43,278 nucleotides of DNA from CAZOOK01 sp964581385 (GCA_964581385.1 CAZOOK010000042.1:1-43278), one strand, 5' to 3'. Positions 25,471 to 34,547 are shown, counted from the first letter of the stretch. Made by a program: numbers and translations. The notes: a model not told the origin generated them from the sequence alone.

Positions 25471-26934
25471 TCAGTTGCCCACGCGGTTGGGGTCTCGCCA
25501 CGCGCGCTCGAAGGGCAGCCGCCAGGCGCGGGGGGCGATGAGCTGGTGAATCGCATTCGGTCCCCACGAGCCCTGGGCGTAGAGGCGAACCGGCGGTGGT
25601 GTTTCCAGCAACTGTGCCGACACTTCCCACAGCCGCTCGATACCCTCGGCGGTCGTAAACAAGGTGTGATCTCCGCGCATGGCGTCGAGAATCAATCGCT
25701 CATAGGCTTCGAGCACATCGCCGACCAGTCCGGTGTCATGCATGGCGAACTGCAGGCTCAGCTTGTCCAGCCGCATACCCGGGCCTGGACGCTTGCCATA
25801 GAACGACAGCGACATCTTCGAGGCGTCCGCCAAGTCGAAGGTCAGGTGATCGGGGCCTTGCGCCCCTACGCCTGAGTCGGCAGGGAACATGCTCTTGGGT
25901 GGCTCCCGGAATGCAATGGAAATGATCCGCTGTCCCTCGGCAAGCCGTTTGCCCGTGCGCAGGTAGAACGGCACGCCGGCCCAGCGCCAGTTATCGATGG
26001 AGCATTTCAGCGCGATGAAGGTCTCGGTATCCGATTCCGGACTGACGCCGTCCTCGGACCGGTATCCGGTGTATTGCCCGCGCACGACATTGATCGGCTC
26101 GATCGGCAACATACTGCGAAAGACCTTGTTCTTTTCCTCGCTGATCGGCTTCGGCGCTAGATGCGTCGGCGGTTCCATCGCCATGAACGCGAGGATCTGG
26201 AACAAGTGCGTTACCACCATGTCGCGAAACGCTCCGGTCGCTTCATAGAAGCCGGCGCGTTTACCCAAGCCCAGCGTCTCCGGTACGTCGATCTGTACGT
26301 GGTCGATGAAGTTGCGGTTCCAGATCGGCTCGAACAGCCCATTGGCGAAACGGAACGCGAGGATGTTCTGCGCCGGTTCCTTGCCGAGGAAGTGGTCGAT
26401 CCGAAAAATCTGTTGCTCATCGAAGACTTCGTGCAGCTTGGAATTCAGCGACACCGCGCTCGCCAGATCGGTGCCGAACGGCTTCTCCATGATGATCCGC
26501 GAGTGGTCGACGAGACCCGCTTCGCCCAGCATGCGTACCGCTGACAATGCCGCGTTGGGTGGCACGCTCAAATAATGCAGCCGGCGGCTCTCGCCGGCGA
26601 ACGTCTGTTCCGCCCGATCCACCGCCGCTTTGAGGACCGCCGCGCCGGCAGCCAGCGGCACATAGTCCAGTGTCCCGGCAAAGGCGTTCCAATCGGCTTC
26701 GCTCACCTTGCGCGCGGAGAACTCGTCGAGCGCCTTGCGCGCGATGTCGCGAAAGCCGTCGGGGTCAAGCTCATCCAGCGAGACGCCGATGATCCGGCAG
26801 CCCGGAATAAATCCGGCACTCGACAGATGGAACAGGCCCGGCAACAGCTTTCGTCGCGCAAGGTCGCCGGTCGCGCCCACGAGGACCACGACTTGCGGAT
26901 ACCGCGGACCAACTCCCGGAGGAATCTTTGCCAC
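25471..26934 (-). CDS. zwf: Glucose-6-phosphate 1-dehydrogenase
   Basis: A 487-residue G6PD that oxidises glucose-6-phosphate with NADP+ and feeds the pentose phosphate or Entner-Doudoroff route. The Rossmann motif is VVVLVGATGDLARRKLLPGL, the active-site block RIDHFLGKEPAQNILAFRFAN (His as base), and GLFEPIWNRNFIDHVQI follows. The start GTG (26934) stands 9 bases after a GGAGG; the ATG in the same frame further upstream would add 22 residues with no match. No pgl or edd gene is adjacent. Its N terminus faces the 27074-27240 repeat element. Confidence 0.96.
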   Translation of the reverse strand: MAKIPPGVGPRYPQVVVLVGATGDLARRKLLPGLFHLSSAGFIPGCRIIGVSLDELDPDGFRDIARKALDEFSARKVSEADWNAFAGTLDYVPLAAGAAVLKAAVDRAEQTFAGESRRLHYLSVPPNAALSAVRMLGEAGLVDHSRIIMEKPFGTDLASAVSLNSKLHEVFDEQQIFRIDHFLGKEPAQNILAFRFANGLFEPIWNRNFIDHVQIDVPETLGLGKRAGFYEATGAFRDMVVTHLFQILAFMAMEPPTHLAPKPISEEKNKVFRSMLPIEPINVVRGQYTGYRSEDGVSPESDTETFIALKCSIDNWRWAGVPFYLRTGKRLAEGQRIISIAFREPPKSMFPADSGVGAQGPDHLTFDLADASKMSLSFYGKRPGPGMRLDKLSLQFAMHDTGLVGDVLEAYERLILDAMRGDHTLFTTAEGIERLWEVSAQLLETPPPVRLYAQGSWGPNAIHQLIAPRAWRLPFERAWRDPNRVGN

Positions 26935-27073
26935 CGTGCATATCCTCCAACAATGAATGACGCCCAACGCCCTCAGAGGGCGATTCCGACCCGAATGCAT
27001 TCTGGCGTATCAATCCGGTTTTGCGCACCCCTGCCACGCCGTCAAAGGCGGCGCGATGCCAAGCCGTCTCACC

Positions 27074-27240
27074 CTAGCAGCCTGTCGGACTTAGGATGAT
27101 CTGCTGCAGCTTCGGGCGCATGGACGAAAGCTGCGCGCACCTTCGTCAAATATGACCCGATATTCTCCTCAGGCGCGCACCGTTTTCGCCTCACGCGCCC
27201 AAACCCTCGCAACGATCACCCAAGTCCGACAGGCTGCTAG
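27074..27240. mobile_element. MITE-like element with 25-bp terminal inverted repeats
   Basis: The left end CTAGCAGCCTGTCGGACTTAGGATGATC (27074-) and the right end read in reverse, CTAGCAGCCTGTCGGACTTGGGTGATC, agree at all but two positions. The flanking tetranucleotide is CTAG on both sides. Length 167 bp with no coding content, so a non-autonomous element. The AGCAGCCTGTCGGACTT end is, from memory, common in proteobacterial genomes. Confidence 0.72.
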
Positions 27241-27438
27241 GATCTTATGTCACGCAAAACGGACGCCATTTTCCGCGATGCCCGGTTCCATGCAGCAAGA
27301 ACCGAACGGCGTCGAGCTGGACGAAGGGAAACGATCGTGTGACTGCGGCGCAATGCCCATTGCGGGATTGCTATACGCCGCTACATCCGCCTTAATTCGG
27401 ACACGCAGGTGTCCCGCTTTTCGTCATCCGCGCGGCAT

Positions 27439-27461
27439 GACGGCAGGGATTGCCTGCCGTC
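27439..27461. repeat. Perfect 9-bp hairpin
   Basis: GACGGCAGG-GATTG-CCTGCCGTC is a perfect inverted repeat 29 bases after the stop of the 27490-27816 gene (read on the - strand). It has no T-run. It could be a weak terminator or a REP-like unit. Confidence 0.45.
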
Positions 27462-27489
27462 GCACCGCACGGAGATTAAGCGATCGCCA

Positions 27490-27816
27490 TTATTGGCCGG
27501 GCGCGTTGTCAGGCGACGATTGATCCGGAGCGGGGCTCGCTGTGGCGGGCGCGGATTCGGACGTCGTCTTTTTCTTCTTCGAGTGCTTGTGGTGCGCTTT
27601 GTGCGACGGTTGTCCGCGATCGGCAGAAGAAATGCCCTGATCCGAACTCGGCGGGCCGATTTCCGGGGGACTGCTCGGGGAAGCGGGACTGTCGCCTCCA
27701 TGCGCGGCCGGTGGTGGTTGTTCGGGAGAAGCAGGCATCGAGGATTGAGCGAATGTAAAGCCACTTGAAGCGGCGATTACGGCGAAGGAGAGAATGGAAA
27801 ATCGTTTGAATTTCAT
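27490..27816 (-). CDS. Exported Pro/Lys/His-rich protein
   Basis: A 108-residue protein, not recognised. A signal peptide KFKRFSILSFAVIAASSGFTFA is followed by a disordered, low-complexity chain rich in Pro, Ser, and Ala with a basic stretch KAHHKHSKKKKT. Such sequences occur in small periplasmic proteins of unknown function. AGAGG lies 6 bases before the ATG at 27816; the longer frame upstream lacks this. Alone between the MITE and the PhyH gene. Confidence 0.6.
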   Translation of the reverse strand: MKFKRFSILSFAVIAASSGFTFAQSSMPASPEQPPPAAHGGDSPASPSSPPEIGPPSSDQGISSADRGQPSHKAHHKHSKKKKTTSESAPATASPAPDQSSPDNAPGQ

Positions 27817-27984
27817 GTCGAACCTCTCGATAACGTAAAGCGGAATCCAGCACATCCTGTGAGCGACCACATGAATTCGAACTGAATCCCTCCGCGCGAC
27901 GCGATCGCACGAGATTTTGCTGCGTCATGAAACTAAACTGGGCTGCACCAGTCCAACGCTGGACTGCACAGGGAGTGGCATTCC

Positions 27985-28914
27985 ATGTCGATTAACGATC
28001 TTCAGCCCGCCATCGCTGCGGTGGGCATGGACATTGCCGCGGCACCACTTTCCGTTTTTGACAGCAGCCGAGGTTTCAGCCTCACCGAAGCGCAGATCGC
28101 CAGCTTTTTCGCAGAGGGGTTCGTCGTTGTCGACAACCTTGCCGACGCCGCCGAGATTGCGAAAATCCGCGAAATCTACGATCAGCTGTTTTCCGAGCAC
28201 TGCGGTTGGAACGCCGGAGATTTCTTTGATATGGCCGGTCCCGACGATCTGGAACAGGGGCTTTCGCTGCCGCAGATGTTCTGGCCGTCCCACTACGCAC
28301 CGGCGCTGGCGCGGACTGCGCTTTATCGCAATGCGTCTGTCGCGGCCCGCCAGTTGCTCGGCCCGGCTGCGCGCCGTGTCTTCGAGCATGCGATTCTCAA
28401 GCCAGCCGCGCGCGGCGCCGAGACGCCGTGGCATCAGGACGATGCGTTCAACCAGACCGGCTCCGGCTATTCGGAATCGATCTCGGTATGGATGCCGCTG
28501 CAAGACGTCACGCCGTTGAACGGCTGCCTGTATTACGTGCCCGGCAGCCATCGTGGCCCTCTGTTTCCACACCGCAGTCCAGGCAACGATCCTCGCATCC
28601 ACGGCCTTGAAACCTCTCCACCCGCCGACGCCCGCGCAATCGCGGCGCCGGTGCCGGCCGGCGGCGCGGTCATTCATCATTCGCGCACGCTGCATCGCGC
28701 TGGTTCCAACTTCAGCGAGCAACCGCGCCGCGCCTGCACGCTGGGTTTCGCGATCAAGTCATGGCGTGGTGGATTGCGCCGCGATTACGATTGGAATCTC
28801 GCCAAACAGACCGGGCGCCAGGCCCGTCAGCTTGAGGCCGCGGCGTTGCCGAAGCGTCTGCTGCTCAGAATGCTGAGACTGGCCCGGCGTCATGGGTTGT
28901 ATCCCCTGATTTAA
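27985..28914 (+). CDS. Phytanoyl-CoA dioxygenase family protein
   Basis: A 309-residue PhyH-type Fe(II)/2-oxoglutarate-dependent oxygenase. It shows the early helix FSLTEAQIASFFAEGFVVVD, the iron-binding HxD in TPWHQDDAFNQTG, the strand SISVWMPLQDVTPLNGCLYY, VPGSHRG, and the distal His in IHHSRTLHRAGSN with a following Arg for 2-oxoglutarate. Bacterial members hydroxylate various small molecules, so the substrate cannot be told. It stands alone on the + strand between - strand genes. Starts at ATG 27985. Confidence 0.9.
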   Translation: MSINDLQPAIAAVGMDIAAAPLSVFDSSRGFSLTEAQIASFFAEGFVVVDNLADAAEIAKIREIYDQLFSEHCGWNAGDFFDMAGPDDLEQGLSLPQMFWPSHYAPALARTALYRNASVAARQLLGPAARRVFEHAILKPAARGAETPWHQDDAFNQTGSGYSESISVWMPLQDVTPLNGCLYYVPGSHRGPLFPHRSPGNDPRIHGLETSPPADARAIAAPVPAGGAVIHHSRTLHRAGSNFSEQPRRACTLGFAIKSWRGGLRRDYDWNLAKQTGRQARQLEAAALPKRLLLRMLRLARRHGLYPLI

Positions 28915-28928
28915 TTACCCACGGCCGA

Positions 28929-29756
28929 TCATCCCGCGTGCTCTGTAGAGGACGCGGTGACGAAGCAGACCATTTCGCGCGCGACTGCATCCGTCGCCTC
29001 CAGCGGCAGCAGATGCGCGGCGCGCTCGATATCGACGACACGCACACGTGCGCCGAAGCGCTCACGTAAAGCGTGGCCGTTGGCGGGTGGCGCCATGCGA
29101 TCGTCTTGTCCTTGAATCACCAGCATTGGTGCCTGTCCGCCGCTCCACCATTCCTCGATTGGGGTCTGCTTGGCTGCTGCGGCGTGTGCGAGGGTGACGG
29201 TGGGTGGCTGTTCGACTTGGCGGATCAGGTCGGGATCGGAATGCGGTGACAGATAAACCTGCCGCATCGCGGCGAGACGTTCCGCCTCGCTGATATCGGT
29301 GCGGGCCAGTTTGCGTCCTGCTTCACGGGTTTCCGCATCCGGTTCAACGCGTCCGCCGGCCGCGAGCAGGATCACGCCGCGCACGAGTTGCGGATGATCG
29401 GCCGCGAGACAGCGCGCGACACGGTTGCCGAACGCGTGGCCGGCGACATGAACGGGGCCGATACCGAGCTGCGTCACGACGGCAGCGACATCGGCGGCCA
29501 GGTCGTGCAGCGAGATGCCGTCGAGTTTTCCCGTGCTGGCGCCGGAGCCGCGCAGATTTATCGCGACTGCGCGCAGCCCAGCGGCTGCCAGCTGCTGGGC
29601 CAGCGGGCGTAAATAACCAGTGGTGCAACCGGCGGCGGGCAGTAGGACTACGCAGTCGCGTCCGCTGTCGCCGTGCATGAAGCACTCGATGGCGGTGTCG
29701 CCGAAGGTAACGACACGCGCGGACGTCGCGTCACCCGACGGCGCTGAGTTTTTCAC
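28929..29756 (-). CDS. Alpha/beta hydrolase fold protein without nucleophile
   Basis: A 275-residue alpha/beta hydrolase. The core shows VVLLPAAGCTTGYLRPL, NLRGSGAS, and a nucleophile elbow that reads AGHAFGNRVA: the Gly-x-Ser-x-Gly motif has Ala where the Ser should be. The acid loop VIQGQDDRMAPP and the last His (ERAAHLLPLE) are present. So the triad lacks its nucleophile; the protein may be a binding or lyase-type relative, or act by another residue. It lies 16 bases after ppk on the - strand and may be co-transcribed with it. Confidence 0.82.
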   Translation of the reverse strand: MKNSAPSGDATSARVVTFGDTAIECFMHGDSGRDCVVLLPAAGCTTGYLRPLAQQLAAAGLRAVAINLRGSGASTGKLDGISLHDLAADVAAVVTQLGIGPVHVAGHAFGNRVARCLAADHPQLVRGVILLAAGGRVEPDAETREAGRKLARTDISEAERLAAMRQVYLSPHSDPDLIRQVEQPPTVTLAHAAAAKQTPIEEWWSGGQAPMLVIQGQDDRMAPPANGHALRERFGARVRVVDIERAAHLLPLEATDAVAREMVCFVTASSTEHAG

Positions 29757-29772
29757 GCGTGGTCGTCACTCA

Positions 29773-31842
29773 TCAGCCGCCGCTGAGGATTTCTTCGAGC
29801 AGACGTGTCTGGACGCCCTTCGCGTCGACGTCGCCGGCGGCACGTACGTAGCCGCCGTCGGCTTGCAGCAACCAGCTTTGCGCGCTGTCGGCCACATAGG
29901 TTTCGAGCTGCTCATGCACGCGCTCGCGGATTTTCCGGTCGAGAATCGGGAAGGCGATTTCGACGCGACGAAAGAGATTGCGTTCCATCCAGTCGGCGCT
30001 CGACAGCCACAGCTCCGCGTCGCCGCCGTTGGCGAACCAGAACGCGCGCAGGTGTTCGAGGAAGCGGCCGACCACCGAACGCACGCGGATGTTTTCCGAC
30101 AGGCCGGGAACGCCGGGCCGCAGCGAGCACATGCCGCGCACGATCAGATCGATCTCGACGCCGGCCTGCGAAGCCTTGTACAGCGTCTGGATCATTTCCG
30201 GCTCTACGAGAGAATTCATCTTGGCGATGATGCGTGCTTTCTTGCCCTTGCCGGCCTGGGTGATTTCGCGCTCGATCTTGTCGCGCATGCCTTTGGCGAG
30301 TGTGAAGGGCGACTGCAGCAGATGGTGCAGCTTCAGCACTTTGCCGAGGCTGGTCAGCTGCAGGAATACCGCGTGCACGTCCTTGCAGATGGCCTGGTTG
30401 GATGTGAGCAGGCCGTAGTCGGTGTACAGGCGCGCGGTGCGCGGATGGTAGTTGCCGGTGCCGAGATGCGAGTAATAGCGCAAATGATTTTCCTCGCGGC
30501 GCACGATCAGCATCATCTTCGCGTGCGTCTTATAGCCGACGACGCCATAGACGACATGCGCGCCGACGTCCTGCAACGCTTCGGCGAGCGAGATGTTTTC
30601 GGCTTCGTCGAAGCGTGCGCGCAGCTCGACGACGACGGTGACTTCCTTGCCGGCGTGCGCTGCCTGCAACAGCGCCTCCGCGACCTGCGACTTCGCACCG
30701 GTGCGATACAGCGTCTGCTTGATCGCCAGTACGCTGGGATCGCGCGCCGCCTGGCGCAGCAGTTCCAGCACCGGCGAGAACGAATCGAACGGGTGGTGCA
30801 GCAGGTGATCTTTGTCGCGCATCGCCGCGAACAAGTCACCGGACAGCGCTTTCGGCACGCGCGGTACGAATGGGGCGTAATTGAGATCGGGGCGATCGAT
30901 GAGATCGGCGACCGCGATCATCCGCATCAGATTGACCGGACCATTGCAGTGATACACATCGCGGGTTTCGAGCGCGAGCTTTTCGGCGAGGTACTGGTGC
31001 ATCTGCTCGGGGCAGTTGTGCGCGACTTCGAGCCTTACTGTGTCGCCCCATTGCCGCTGCGATAGCACGTCTTCGAGCTCTTCGAGCAGATCGTCGGCCT
31101 CGGCTTCATCGACGAGCAGATCGGAATTGCGCGTGACGCGAAACTGGTAGCAGCCGGTCGCTTCCATGCCGGGAAACAGCTCATCGACGAAGGCATGGAT
31201 TACGCTCGACAGGAACACGAAGTCGTGCGGACCGCTGCCGGTCACGGTTGTTGGAATCTGGATCAGGCGTGGCAGCGCTCGCGGTGCCTGCACGATGGCG
31301 TAACCGGAATTGCGGCCGAAGGCATCCTTGCCGGACAGCGACACCACGAAATTCAGTGACTTGTTGAGGATGCGCGGAAACGGGTGTGCCGGATCCAGAC
31401 CGATCGGCGACAGCACCGGCAACACCTCGTTCTGGAAATAGTTATGCAGCCATTCAGTTTGTTCCGGTGCCCAGTCGGCGCGTTTGACGAAGCGGATGCG
31501 CTCTTTGTCCAGCGCCGGAATCAGGATGTCGTTGAGCACCTGATACTGCTCGGCGACCAGTGCGTGTGCGCGTTCGCTGATGGCGCCGAGCAATTCGAGC
31601 GGCGTCGTGCCGTCAGGGCCGACCTGCGGAGTGCCGACCTTGACCATCTGTTTGACGCCGGCGACACGGATCTCGAAAAACTCGTCGAGATTGGAGCAGG
31701 AAATACACAGAAAGCGGACACGCTCCAGTAGTGGTACGCGCTCATCCTTCGCCTGTTCCAGCACACGCCGGTTGAATTCGAGCAGCGACAGTTCGCGGTT
31801 GATGTACAGCGGCGTTGGAGCGACGGGCGGCGTGGAAGTCAT
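29773..31842 (-). CDS. ppk1: Polyphosphate kinase 1
   Basis: A 689-residue PPK1 that polymerises the gamma-phosphate of ATP into polyphosphate at the membrane. It begins YINRELSLLEFNRRVLEQA and has SNLDEFFEIRVAG, PHPFPRILNKSLNF, the catalytic His in GYKTHAKMMLIVRRE and the second His in YYSHLGTGNYHPRTARLYTDYG. So both phospholipase D-like catalytic centres are intact. A PhoB-like box lies 51 bases upstream (31893-31910). It may form a transcript with the alpha/beta hydrolase gene downstream. Ppx, which degrades the product, is encoded 4 kb away. Confidence 0.97.
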   Translation of the reverse strand: MTSTPPVAPTPLYINRELSLLEFNRRVLEQAKDERVPLLERVRFLCISCSNLDEFFEIRVAGVKQMVKVGTPQVGPDGTTPLELLGAISERAHALVAEQYQVLNDILIPALDKERIRFVKRADWAPEQTEWLHNYFQNEVLPVLSPIGLDPAHPFPRILNKSLNFVVSLSGKDAFGRNSGYAIVQAPRALPRLIQIPTTVTGSGPHDFVFLSSVIHAFVDELFPGMEATGCYQFRVTRNSDLLVDEAEADDLLEELEDVLSQRQWGDTVRLEVAHNCPEQMHQYLAEKLALETRDVYHCNGPVNLMRMIAVADLIDRPDLNYAPFVPRVPKALSGDLFAAMRDKDHLLHHPFDSFSPVLELLRQAARDPSVLAIKQTLYRTGAKSQVAEALLQAAHAGKEVTVVVELRARFDEAENISLAEALQDVGAHVVYGVVGYKTHAKMMLIVRREENHLRYYSHLGTGNYHPRTARLYTDYGLLTSNQAICKDVHAVFLQLTSLGKVLKLHHLLQSPFTLAKGMRDKIEREITQAGKGKKARIIAKMNSLVEPEMIQTLYKASQAGVEIDLIVRGMCSLRPGVPGLSENIRVRSVVGRFLEHLRAFWFANGGDAELWLSSADWMERNLFRRVEIAFPILDRKIRERVHEQLETYVADSAQSWLLQADGGYVRAAGDVDAKGVQTRLLEEILSGG

Positions 31843-31892
31843 CGGAGCTTACGGAAAACAGGAGTTATTGCTCGCAAGTAAATCCATGACAG

Positions 31893-31910
31893 ATGACAGT
31901 TCGATGACAC
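31893..31910 (-). promoter_or_regulatory. Pho-box-like PhoB site upstream of ppk1
   Basis: On the - strand GTGTCAT-CGAA-CTGTCAT matches the 7+4+7 layout of a Pho box (CTGTCAT repeats 11 bp apart), with one changed base in the first half. A further CTGTCAT copy follows immediately (31886-31892). The site is 51-68 bases before the ppk1 ATG. PhoB control of ppk is known in other bacteria. Confidence 0.62.
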
Positions 31911-32009
31911 ATCATTTCAAAGACTAGCACCGATGCGTGGGAATATCAGCGTTAGGCGATCGCATTCGATTTGCCGCATCGCACCATTCCGTGGCGAGAG
32001 GATGAATGC

Positions 32010-32789
32010 TCATCGCAGATGACGCTGCGCTTCCAGCATGCGATCCGGGAAGTCGGTGAAGATGCCGTCCACGCCCAGTCGCGCGAAGTGATCGGCTTCG
32101 GCCACGTCGTTGACGGTATAGACATAGACCTTCATGCCATGCTTCTTGGCGTCCTCGATCAGGCGCGGATCAACGAATTCGGCCGACAGGTTCAGCGCCG
32201 CCGCGCCCAATTCCACCGCCGAACCGGCCCAGTCCAGCGGCACTCCACAGAGCAGCGCGGCGACCGGAATTTCCGGCGCGAACTGCTTGAATTCCCACAG
32301 TTCGGGCAGATGGAAAGACGACACCAGAAAGCGCTCCGCCGGCCAGCCCGCCATCATGATGTACTGCTGCAGCACGGCAGCGACGGCTTCGGCGGTGCCA
32401 TCGGCGCTTTTCAGTTCGATATTCACGCCGGCGCGCTGTTCGATCATGTTGAGCGCCTCCTCCAGCGTCGGAATCTGCTGGCCCTGGCCGGCGTCGAGCG
32501 CGCGCAGCGCGTCGAAACTGTGGTCGGCGAGCGTCCCGTGTCCGTTGGTGGTCCGGTCCAGCGTCAGATCGTGCAGCAGTACCAGCTTGCCGCCGGGGCA
32601 GCGCTGTACGTCGAATTCCAGCCACTGCGCGCCGTTGCGGATGCCGGTGTCGAGCGCGAGCAAGGTATTTTCCGGTGCCAGTCCACGCGCACCACGATGG
32701 CCGATGATGGTCAGCGGACGTGACAGGAGGGACGATAACTGGGGCACATTCAAAGGCTTGTGCCGTAGGTTGCCGGTTGGCGATGGCAT
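32010..32789 (-). CDS. ugpQ: Glycerophosphodiester phosphodiesterase
   Basis: A 259-residue GDPD that cleaves glycerophosphodiesters to glycerol-3-phosphate and an alcohol. The TIM barrel has IIGHRGARGLAPENTLLAL (catalytic His), QWLEFDVQ (metal Glu/Asp), and LVLLHDLTLDRTTNGHG with the second His. No signal peptide is seen, so it is the cytoplasmic UgpQ type. A strong GGAGGA ribosome-binding site precedes the ATG at 32789. It lies between ppk1 and pyk on the same strand, near other phosphate genes. Confidence 0.92.
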   Translation of the reverse strand: MPSPTGNLRHKPLNVPQLSSLLSRPLTIIGHRGARGLAPENTLLALDTGIRNGAQWLEFDVQRCPGGKLVLLHDLTLDRTTNGHGTLADHSFDALRALDAGQGQQIPTLEEALNMIEQRAGVNIELKSADGTAEAVAAVLQQYIMMAGWPAERFLVSSFHLPELWEFKQFAPEIPVAALLCGVPLDWAGSAVELGAAALNLSAEFVDPRLIEDAKKHGMKVYVYTVNDVAEADHFARLGVDGIFTDFPDRMLEAQRHLR

Positions 32790-32868
32790 TTGGCTCCTCC
32801 TTTGAACCAGATGAACCAGGGTTCCAATAGCAGCACTCTACTCCGCTCCAAGCGCAATATCCTGCTGC

Positions 32869-32920
32869 TTAGAGCGTGTTGTGCCCTTTTGACCGCTGTG
32901 ACGGGCTCAGTGCGCTCTAA
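32869..32920. mobile_element. Short inverted-repeat element in the pyk stop codon
   Basis: The 52-bp unit is bordered by TTAGAGCG on the left and CGCTCTAA on the right, and contains GTTGTGCCCTTTTGA. The AGAGCGTGTTRTG end and the CCCTTTTGA block also occur in the 274-bp element at 35891-36164. On the pyk strand the element begins with the TAG that ends pyk (32917-32919). Confidence 0.6.
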
Positions 32921-34344
32921 CCGACGGTGACAATCTTCATTGAATTGGTTCCGCCCGAACCTCCGACCAGATCCCCTTTGGTCACCAGCACGCGGTCACC
33001 GGTCCCGATCACATTGCGGTACTTCAGGCATTCAATCGCTTCGTTCACGGACGCGACGGACTCGGTCGCCACCAGCTCGAAAGCGACCGGATAGACGCCG
33101 CGGCACAAGGCCATACGGCGCCGAGTCCGCTCGTGCTTGGTCAACGCATAGATCGGGATCTCGGTTTCGGTGCGCGACATCAGCATCGCTGTGTTGCCCG
33201 ATTCGGTCAGCGCAATAATTGCCTTCGCGTGCATGTGCTGCGCGGCCCACGCGGTGGACATGGCGACGGCTTCATCGATGCGCTCGAAATGTGTATCGAG
33301 CCGGCGCCGCGAGCGCTCGGGCGGCGGCGCGGCGCGTTCCGCGCCCTCGCAGACGCGCGCCATCGCTTCTATGGTTTTGACCGGCCAGCGGCCGCTGGCG
33401 GTTTCGGCCGACAGCATCACCGCATCAGTGCCGTCCATCACCGCGTTGGCGACGTCCATCACTTCGGCGCGCGTCGGCGTCGGATTCTGGATCATCGATT
33501 CCATCATCTGCGTCGCGGTGATGACCATGCGATTCATCTCGCGTGCCTGCGCGATGATGCGTTTCTGCCAGCCCGGCAGTTCGGCGTCGCCGATTTCAAC
33601 GCCGAGATCGCCACGCGCGACCATCACTGCGTCCGAGGCTGCGATGATTTCGCCAAGGTTCGGCAGCGCTTCGGCGCGCTCGATCTTCGCGACCAGACCG
33701 GCGTGGCCGCCGCCGGCATTCAGCAGCTGGCGCGCCTCCAGCATGTCTGCCGCCACGCGCGGAAACGATACAGCGATGAAGTCCGCTTGGATGCCAATCG
33801 CATGCAGCAGGTGCTCGCGATCCTTTTCGGTCAGCGCCGGCGCCGACAGGCCGCCGCCCTGTTTGTTGATGCCCTTGCGGTCGGATAGCTGGCCGCCCAG
33901 AAGTACTATCGCGTCGATGCGTGTGCCATGCACCTTTTCCACGCGCAGTGAAATCGCGCCGTCGTTAAGCAGCAGCACATCGCCGGGTTTCACATCCTGC
34001 GGCAGCTCGCGATATGCGCAACCGACGGCATGTTCGTAGCCGGCGTTGGGCTCCATCGCCGTATCGAGCGCGAACGATTGGCCTTCGGCCAAGTCCACCG
34101 GCCCCTTAGCGAAGCTCTCGATACGGATTTTAGGCCCCTGCAAGTCGGCCAGTACGCCGACGTCGATACCGAGCTCGTGCGAAGTTGCGCGCACCGTCGC
34201 CGCACGCCGTGCGTGATCCGCGACCTTGCCATGCGAGTAATTGAGCCGGACCACATCGACCCCTGCGGTGAGCAGGCGGCGCAACACGGCGGGGTCGTCA
34301 GTGGCGGGGCCAAGAGTCGCTACGATTTTGGTGCGGCGCGTCAT
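32917..34344 (-). CDS. pyk: Pyruvate kinase
   Basis: A 475-residue pyruvate kinase. It starts MTRRTKIVATLGPATDD, has VDVVRLNYSHG, the catalytic Lys and metal ligands in LVAKIERAEALPN, MVARGDLGVEIG, and the signature TQMMESMIQNPTPTRAEVMD. The last step of glycolysis, from phosphoenolpyruvate to pyruvate. The ATG at 34344 was preferred; one 24 bases upstream is possible, and the open frame extends further without homology. The stop codon TAG lies in the end of a small inverted-repeat element. Divergent from the GGDEF gene. Confidence 0.96.
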   Translation of the reverse strand: MTRRTKIVATLGPATDDPAVLRRLLTAGVDVVRLNYSHGKVADHARRAATVRATSHELGIDVGVLADLQGPKIRIESFAKGPVDLAEGQSFALDTAMEPNAGYEHAVGCAYRELPQDVKPGDVLLLNDGAISLRVEKVHGTRIDAIVLLGGQLSDRKGINKQGGGLSAPALTEKDREHLLHAIGIQADFIAVSFPRVAADMLEARQLLNAGGGHAGLVAKIERAEALPNLGEIIAASDAVMVARGDLGVEIGDAELPGWQKRIIAQAREMNRMVITATQMMESMIQNPTPTRAEVMDVANAVMDGTDAVMLSAETASGRWPVKTIEAMARVCEGAERAAPPPERSRRRLDTHFERIDEAVAMSTAWAAQHMHAKAIIALTESGNTAMLMSRTETEIPIYALTKHERTRRRMALCRGVYPVAFELVATESVASVNEAIECLKYRNVIGTGDRVLVTKGDLVGGSGGTNSMKIVTVG

Positions 34345-34547
34345 GCGGGCGGTCTCGAGAGCGTACATGTTCAAGCGCCATTCTATGCCGTGGGCGGGCT
34401 GCCGGCGCCGGTCTCCCCGGGAGTGGACGATGGAATGGCGTAAAGATCGAACGTCGTTTGCCGATACAAAAAATACGTTCGGTTGTATGGAGGCGGAGAT
34501 CCGGCGGGCGGATCGTCTGGCCACCATACTTTCGGGATTCTGGATCC

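Noticed and set aside
29620..31065. 481-residue open frame on the + strand over ppk1
   Set aside because: Antisense to the well-conserved ppk1, with no motif of its own.
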